Of a stretch of DNA of 64,000 bases, positions 57,678 to 64,000 are shown one piece after another. How positions within the stretch are numbered: the first letter of the stretch is position 1; each line of letters starts with the position of its first letter. The stretch comes from Tetrapyrgos nigripes (lineage: Eukaryota > Basidiomycota > Agaricomycetes > Agaricales > Campanellaceae): assembly GCA_013368315.1 (NCBI GenBank), contig JAACJM010000102.1:1-64000 (forward strand), read 5' to 3'. Under the pieces are notes generated by a model, which saw only the letters and a program-made list of their open reading frames with translations, was not told where the DNA came from and ran no database searches. The translations under genes and the position numbers were made by a program.

Positions 57678-58597
57678 GTGCTGACGACACCTACTAACGG
57701 AACCCGGCCTCGGTATCTACTATCTACACCCAACATGTAACTAACAATTTCACCCGTTCATAGCTACTAATCTAACCCGCTTGTAAATCGAATGGAACCC
57801 CTCTGTAACTGCTAACCTCACCCGCCGCAGCTTTTTAGCAAATCAAACCCATTTCAAACCGGTTAACCAAGCCCGTAAGCATGTGCGAAGGAAGCCCGTA
57901 AACATATCAAACGGGACCCGGCACGTATTGACGTAAAAATCCAATCTACTGACCAAACCCATTCCATCTTCTAACCACCCACATATGTACTGCTCTTCTA
58001 GCCCCACTGAGACCAGTTACTGAGCCTCGACAAGTCGTTATCTACCCCAGTGAAGCTGCAAAGCAACCCTGTATTATGTGGCAAGTTTGAGAAGGAGTGT
58101 GTTCCCGATCTGTGTGCAGAGAAAGACTCGGACTCTGGCATGGAGGGCATTACAAATACGAGTGCTCAGAAACTGAAGGACACGAAAGCCGTTGACAATT
58201 CCAAGGATTTCTTTTCGAAGGATGATGAGAAAACGGGTTTCAATCCGAGTGGTAGGATACCCCTTTAACTTGACTCTTCAAAGAGCTGATGAATATGCAT
58301 CTCCAGCTTCTCTATGTGGGCGGCCAGCTGCTTCAGGCTCCGTAAGTACCACAGGAGGGTTATATTGATAGTCTAACACGGGTTCAGTCAGTACTATGAA
58401 AATGGTTCCGTCAAATCAAATTTTAACCACTGATCTTGGCGTGTGGAAAACGGGCTCCGTCAGTAGTATTTGAGTGTGTTACGTGCACAAATGAAATGGG
58501 TTAGATTAGCACTTGGGAACAGGTTTGGTTTACACTTAGAAAGCGGGCTAACTTAGCGGATAAGGGGTGGGCTCGGACAGGTGTGTTCCGTCAGCAC
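57678..58597. mobile_element. MITE-like element with inverted ends and subterminal repeats, 920 bp
   Basis: The left end GTGCTGACG (57678-57686) is the reverse complement of the right end CGTCAGCAC (58589-58597). Inside the left end, AACCCG-type motifs recur every 20-40 bp (near 57700, 57752, 57776, 57820, 57870, 57890, 57920). Inside the right end, the inverted form CGGGTT/CGGGCT recurs (near 58380, 58450, 58500, 58545, 58570). Such subterminal arrays are typical of transposase binding regions in DNA transposons. No target duplication is obvious. The middle encodes a 72-codon frame (58050-58268) of unknown meaning. Confidence 0.6.
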
Positions 58598-59639
58598 TTG
58601 TCTCGGGGAGATAACATATCCTGCATTGCTCAATGCCCAATGATAGGAGGCTGCAGTCTATACGGTTCCTCCAGGAACTTGATCTCATCTGGGCTTAGAC
58701 TACTACCTGGGCATCTGTCTTCCTTCTTTTTAACAACCTTCGGGCTATATTTGTTCCCTAGGACAGAGGACGCTGCTCCGGGTCGCTTCTATTGCCGTCC
58801 AGCGTCCTACACCGCAAGATGGGTGCCCAAATTCGCGATTTTAGGACCTACGGTCGTTGAAGAAACGCACATTGAAATGTCGTTACTGGCCAACAGCGAG
58901 TTCTTTTTTTATTTAGCTGTCTGTTCTGAAGACATCAAAGCGTTTTGGGACATTTCTTGACTCAATCGGATCTGTAAGACTGAAGGGGATACGGAGATAC
59001 TCTTAAGGCGTAGACATTTAACAAAGTCTTTGTAAGCCAGTGAGTGAGCTCTGCACGAGGAGCAAGCTGAGAAAGGAGGAGTGAGTATGAAGGAATGAAG
59101 TGAGGCAGGACACCTGGAAGCGTTGGAAGCGGCGAACAGAAAAGCGTGGGATTTCTTCTTCCTCTCACCTCGACGTCCACCTCCTCAAAATAGTCACTCA
59201 GAAGCAACTCATGCAATGGCCATGGCATCCCATGTAGGTCATATGTCTGTACCGATACCCGAGGTTCAGGAACTTTCTAACTTGGAGACACGTTCTAGTT
59301 GGAGTAGGGGTTTTGGGGCGGTCTAGGCCCTATGAGTCACGTGATCGCGTAGTCTACAGCTTGCATGTACGCCGTAGCTAGTACTTGACTTCAATCCACT
59401 GCGTTTGGCTCTGGCGTAGCGATAGCCAGCCCTCGGCCTACTCCATAGTTCACGTACTTGAAGTTCGCTTGTGCAGGGCGGTGTATGCCTTGGTACGTTT
59501 CGTCGATCAAGCACAACTAATTTTACGTCTATCATAATCTAAGGCTGATAGCTGTTCTATTAAAATTTTCAAGTTTTATGGTACTGTTCAATGAGATCAA
59601 GGTGCTACATGACAAGTGCCATTTTCGAGGCAAGCTATC

Positions 59640-59822
59640 ATGATTTCTTCAGAAACAGTGGCATTGCTCTTCTTAAGCTTTTGTTTACCAGTCTCTTCAG
59701 CTTGCGTTGATATTTCCGATTCGGGTGCTTATTCTGTACGAGTGCTGCCATATGCTAATCGGAATATCTTTCCTCCACTATCCACGGACCGAGTCTCCCC
59801 GTGCATCCCTTTTGCCTCATGA
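59640..59822 (+). CDS. Possible small secreted protein, 60 aa
   Basis: The frame starts MISSETVALLFLSFCLPVSS with a signal-peptide-like hydrophobic core and a probable cleavage after SSA, then gives a short mature part with two Cys. The matching place in unit I (about 53890-54060) has lost the start and the frame. With no intron or relative it could be chance within the transporter's upstream region. Confidence 0.25.
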   Translation: MISSETVALLFLSFCLPVSSACVDISDSGAYSVRVLPYANRNIFPPLSTDRVSPCIPFAS

Positions 59823-60009
59823 CAATCTGCGATATTAACCCTAGATCTCAGTCTAACCTATGTTTTCTCGAAATAAGATTGACTCGGCCTATAAGAGCAC
59901 GAGTCATTTTCGAATGTTTTCCCCAGGCTTTCCTCCCCGCTCTTCTGTCTCGGACTTCAACGTCATTTCACGCGCCACGGACTGCTTCTACTAGTCCTCA
60001 AAACCAACG

Positions 60010-62400
60010 ATGTCGCCTACTAATAACCCAGGGACGGCTCTCACCACTCTACCGCAATGCGCCGCTAAAGTCCAAGCAAGGGATATCCTACCAGCCGAGG
60101 CAATGCACGCGAACCCTCCAGATCCTTCTCCAAGTCATCATCACTGCTCGTTCTCGTGTCCCGAGACTTCAGGATCAAGACGGCCTACAAACGGCCTAGG
60201 CACTAGTAGTGCACTGGACAGTACCGTCTCTACCCTTTACGAAGGAAACGATCTGGATTTGGAGAAGATTGTGGATTCTGGCCATTTTGAGTCTGAGTCG
60301 AAGAGGATTGAAGAGGCTGCTGCTGATGGTGCTACGACCGGCAAAGAGGCAACAGAATTGAACGCAGGAGGATCAGCTCCGACTTCCAATGAAGTAGAGT
60401 TGATGCATTATCCGGACGGTGGACTTCGAGCTTGGTTGGTTGTGCTTGGGTGTTTTATGTATGGGTGCAGTTGCATGTGCGTTCTTCTTTTCTCTGTCTT
60501 GTCTCCAGTGGTCCAAGTTTCTGATTTCTATTTCTAATTCTCATGGATTATTCAAACGTCTGTAGGAGCTGGGGTCTAGTATGGGGCATCTTACAAGACT
60601 ATTACCACACGAATATGTTTCCAGAGTCGAAGCTTAGCGTTTTGAGTACGATCGGTGGTTCGATGAACTTTGTAAGTGGATGACAGTACTCGAACGAACC
60701 CTCTTCTCTTCTCTAAACATGAACCTGGATAGACTATGAATGCTAGCTCTTATTTTTTTGGTGGAATGGGCGATCGATTGTAAGTTTATCATAATCTCTT
60801 CTCCGTGTATTCTACATCTGATCGAGTCTTTAGTGGATATAAAGTACGTCTCTTGCATTCCAAATGCCTTCATCTCTATCCAATATCATATCATCAATCA
60901 CTCTCTTCATCTTCCCTCATTCCTCTTCTATCACACAGAAAATGATCGGCATAAGCTGCTTCCTGGCGTACGCCTGTCTCCTCGCCTCTGCCTTCTCCAC
61001 AAAGATGTACCATGTATTCCTATTCCAAGGAGGCCTTCTAGGACTTTCTCAAGGAATCGCATTACCCCTATACGTGTCTCTTCCTTCGCAATGGTTCGAC
61101 AAGAGGCGCGGCCTGGCTACTGGGATAGCCGTCAGCGGTGCCGGGATTGGTGCTGGGATTGAGTCTTTGATTGTCAGGCCTTTGTGCGTAATTGCTTAAG
61201 CTTATCTTCGAGTTCTTTCGTCTAAGGACTCCATGACTTGGATACTGAATGAACGTTCCCGTGGATTTTTCAGGCTAGTCAACCTCGGCCTCCGTCGAAC
61301 AATGATCATCTACAGCTCTATGCATGCTCTGGTTTGGACCATTGCGTGGTTCTTGATCAAGGAACGTATCCCTCGTGGAAGAAGAGCAAATACAAACCAA
61401 ACTAAGAAGCGTTGGTTGCCTAAGAAAGTTACAGGATCGTTTTATAGCGTGGCTTTGAGTATGTTTTTTGGGATTTTTGGGTATCTCGTGCGTTTGCAGT
61501 CTTTGCATACAGGTGAATTTGAAAGGACTGACAAAACGATGCATATAGTCTCCGTATTATTTTAGCTCGACGTATACTCGACAAATGGCTCCGAATATTG
61601 ATCCATCGTCTCTCCTGATCAGTATCCCACTGGTGCTCATGACGTTCTCTCGTACGTAAAGATTCACCCATCGCCCATAACAATGACCTAACAGTACCTC
61701 AATGTCTCCTCAGTCGGTTTCGGACGCGTAAGGATCACCAATATTCTCTCCAAACCCTACGCTACTCTTTAAATCACCATCTAATCCAAACCTCCACAGA
61801 TCTCTTCCGGCTTCCTTGCTGACATCTTCGGCCCCATAAACATGTTCTTCTGTTCCTTCCTCTTCGGAGGTCTCCTTCAGATGATTTTTTGGACCTTTGC
61901 TCGGTCCTACGCTTCGATTATAGTGTTTTCGATCTTAAATGGATTCATTGGAGCGTGTTTTATGAGTCTATTACCGGTAGTATGCGCAAAGCTTTTCGGT
62001 CTGGAAGGGCTTTCGACTGTTACGGGGTTTATGATTCTGGCTAATTCACCTGGTCAGTACTTTTTTGATTATCACGATCATTATCGACCTTTGGCTCATT
62101 GATTGACTCCACGGTACTATATGATAGGTCAATTCTCTGGAAGTTCCATCGGCGGTGCGATCCTTTCTGCGTCTAACAATAACTGGACAGCTGTGACGAT
62201 GTATTCTGGGAGTATGCAGATTATAGGTGCATTGTGTATTCTTTATGGTAAGCACACGGTCTTATCTCTGCGAAGATGGCTCCCTCACAGAGGGGGCGAC
62301 GCTGACTGATTCTTTATTCTCCTACTTATGTGTATTATTATGTATGGATACTACTCTAGCTCGATTTCGCAAAGATAGAAGGATCTTCGCGATCGTATGA
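60010..62400 (+). CDS. MFS monocarboxylate-type transporter, copy II, intact, 539 aa
   Basis: Eleven exons join in frame: 60010-60476, 60566-60671, 60733-60779, 60834-60843, 60939-61183, 61274-61487, 61549-61651, 61714-61727, 61800-62052, 62128-62247, 62360-62400 (1,620 nt). After a ~135-residue acidic, Ser-rich cytosolic head comes YPDGGLRAWLVVLGCF, the fungal MCT-family (SLC16-like) start of TM1. Then come SWGLVWGVLQDYYHT, the GGMGDRFGYK loop 2-3 motif, ALPLYVSLPSQWFDKRRGLA with TGIAVSGAGIG (the MCT TM4-5 signature), LGFGRISSGFLAD and a short C-terminal tail. The expected role is plasma-membrane transport of monocarboxylates or related small acids; the substrate is not known. Exons 4 (10 nt) and 8 (14 nt) are micro-exons. 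Copy I is frameshifted, so this is the working one. Confidence 0.88.
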
Positions 62401-62550
62401 TATTCTCGACTACACCAAATTATAGAATAGATACTAGAATATACTTCACGAAGTCTCTTCACTTCATTTTTACTTGGAAACTTTTAGTCACTAGCCTGCC
62501 TCTGTGATGAATCAGAGGCTTTTGAAGTATGTACATTCTCATGCGATCAC

Positions 62551-64000
62551 CAGCAAAATATATTAATGTCCCAAGAATCGATACTGGGATATGTTGAGTT
62601 AGAAATGAACATATACGCCATTGCGCCGTCCCAAGAAGTGTAATGCCAGTACATTTCAGATCTTTTTCTTCGACTCGCATGTTGGAGAATGTGGTGACAC
62701 TTGATCCAAAGATAGATAGATACACGCCAAGTGGCCCCTTCAGGACCCGGCGGGGTGGCATTGCGTAGTCACAATATCAAAGATATGGTGTTACAAGGGC
62801 GAGGCAGTCCCCCCACGCGCAGCCGCTTGTAGAGACTTTCCGAAGGTGACGTTGTGATCCATCAAGGAACATCCTAATCTTGTCTATTGCGCTGCTCCTG
62901 CTCTCATCGTGGCGTACTTCCCCAATCGCCATAGTCAGAAGTATATTTCTTGTCTTTCGTTCGTCACAGATATGATCCCGATATAATCCCAGACCATTCT
63001 TGGTCTTATCCTAATTCTCCTTCCCCTCGTAGGCTCTTCCTCTGTGAGAACAGGTGGCGGTCCTCTCGCTGTCATAACCTCCAAGTTGTTTGGGATAACC
63101 AGAATCGAGGTATGTTTTGTCAAAGTATTACCCGATTACGAGGCCCTTTTATTTTGGAGGACTCGTTTTAAGGGACTCGTTCTTACAGGCCTGCCGTTTG
63201 CTGTGTGGCTATATCGTCCACATCTTTTTCATTCAGATTTCGGCAGTTTCCCGTATTGTCCTGAGGCCGAAACTCACACCATGCCGGTCTCATCACACTT
63301 TACACCAGATTTGGGCCTCGTTATCGTACCACGCAACATGGCCTACATTTCCCTCGTTCTTATAACCCGACGGTTTCAGCGTGTGGCTATGCTGAATAGG
63401 TCCTCGGCAAGCTCCGGTTATGCCGGGATGCCGTTTCTTGACAGATTTGGGCCTCGGCGAGTATCGTGCCACGCGCAGCGATGGCCCACATTTTCATCGT
63501 TTAAAGTCAGTTCAGTAACGAGGCCTTGAAGGACCTCGCAATTTTTACAGATTACTGTACCGGCATGAATGGAAGTTCAGTCATTTTGACTGTGACGAAT
63601 TTTAGGTCCAGTTCATCCAGTTCAGTGGCTGATGTGATGCGTGACGGATCAAAAAACTAGTTCATTTTTAAGTCAGTTTTTGGTTCATTTTGGTGTTCAA
63701 GCTTCTCTAAGCCTAAGTATTGTACTCTAAATAGATTGGAAACGTATATAATGCGCGGTAGTGCCCGAAAAATAGCTTTTTCACCTGAAACTTGCCCAAG
63801 ATTAGCTTGGTTCATCTTTCGTCGCACAGGTTCAGTCCTCAATGTGATGCGTGACGCATGGCCAAATAGCTGGAGTTACGTGAGCCTGAGTATGATTGAA
63901 TTTTTCGCGCGCACGACAGAATTTTGAGCTGAATACTGGCACTACATCCTTCAGACACTTATAAATTTGATCAGATTTTCAAATTTCCTTCTGCATCGCA
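62551..64000. other. Right end of the window, no gene recognised
   Basis: A + strand exon-like piece around 62985-63111 ends at a good donor (ATCGAG|GTATGT) and encodes LGLILILLPLVGSSS and GGPLAVITSKLFGITRIE; the family is unknown. AGATTTGGGCCTCG recurs at about 63307 and 63442 with similar sequence after it, and GTGATGCGTGACG recurs at 63632 and 63843, so the stretch holds short decayed repeats. Confidence 0.4.

Larger units (their letters stand above)
58705..62550 (+). repeat. Segmental duplication, unit II (with MFS copy II)
   Basis: Partner of unit I at 53255-57378. Unit II keeps the fuller version at the 5' end of the transporter and has the shorter intron before exon 9. Confidence 0.9.

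Noticed and set aside
57283..57684. 133-codon + strand frame after transporter copy I
   Set aside because: It crosses the right border of the duplicated unit, has no motif and the part shared with unit II is not open there.

Overview
The window looks like part of a mushroom-forming basidiomycete (Agaricomycete) genome. Genes are broken by many 50-70 nt GT-AG introns. The families recognised are typical of that group: F-box/LRR proteins, GH131, T5orf172, Zn2Cys6 regulators, fungal MCT-type MFS transporters, gypsy elements with a DUF4100-like part, and Helitron and Tc1-like elements. No rRNA, tRNA or CRISPR was seen.

Layout. 1-2.8 kb: an unrecognised 3' exon followed by two local tandem duplications. 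2.9-8.8 kb: a mosaic of unrelated, broken, same-strand gene pieces (POT peptide transporter, cullin, T5orf172 nuclease-like, glutathione synthetase, GH131) lying between two copies of a ~70-bp direct repeat. 10.3-11.4 kb: a truncated Helitron N-terminus. 12.4-19 kb: gene-dense, CpG-rich DNA with an intact four-TM protein gene (-), an intact type II haloacid-dehalogenase-like gene (HAD1, -) and a divergent F-box gene (F-box1, +) with an exchanged C-terminus. 20.8-39.5 kb: a CpG-poor transposon block holding a long palindrome, a helicase remnant and a gypsy element whose gag is split by two 1.6-kb repeats with perfect 4-bp target duplications; a 2,064-bp Tc1-like element with a TA duplication sits inside the second. 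39.7-44 kb: a direct repeat pair around an aquaporin-like remnant. 45.3-47.9 kb: a Zn2Cys6 transcription factor pseudogene cut off where a segmental copy of the HAD1/F-box1 interval begins. 48.9-53.1 kb: F-box2 (+) and an intact HAD2 (-). 53.3-62.5 kb: a 4-kb direct duplication carrying two monocarboxylate-type MFS transporters, the first frameshifted and the second intact, separated by a 920-bp MITE-like element. 62.5-64 kb: no gene recognised.

How genes may work together: HAD1/F-box1 (and the copied interval at F-box2) share a divergent promoter region. HAD2 lies next to the monocarboxylate-type transporters, which suggests, as inference only, a small organic-acid or haloacid uptake and hydrolysis cluster. 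By spliced reading the intact genes are the 199-aa membrane protein, HAD1, F-box1, F-box2, HAD2 and transporter copy II; most of the rest is remnant or mobile DNA.
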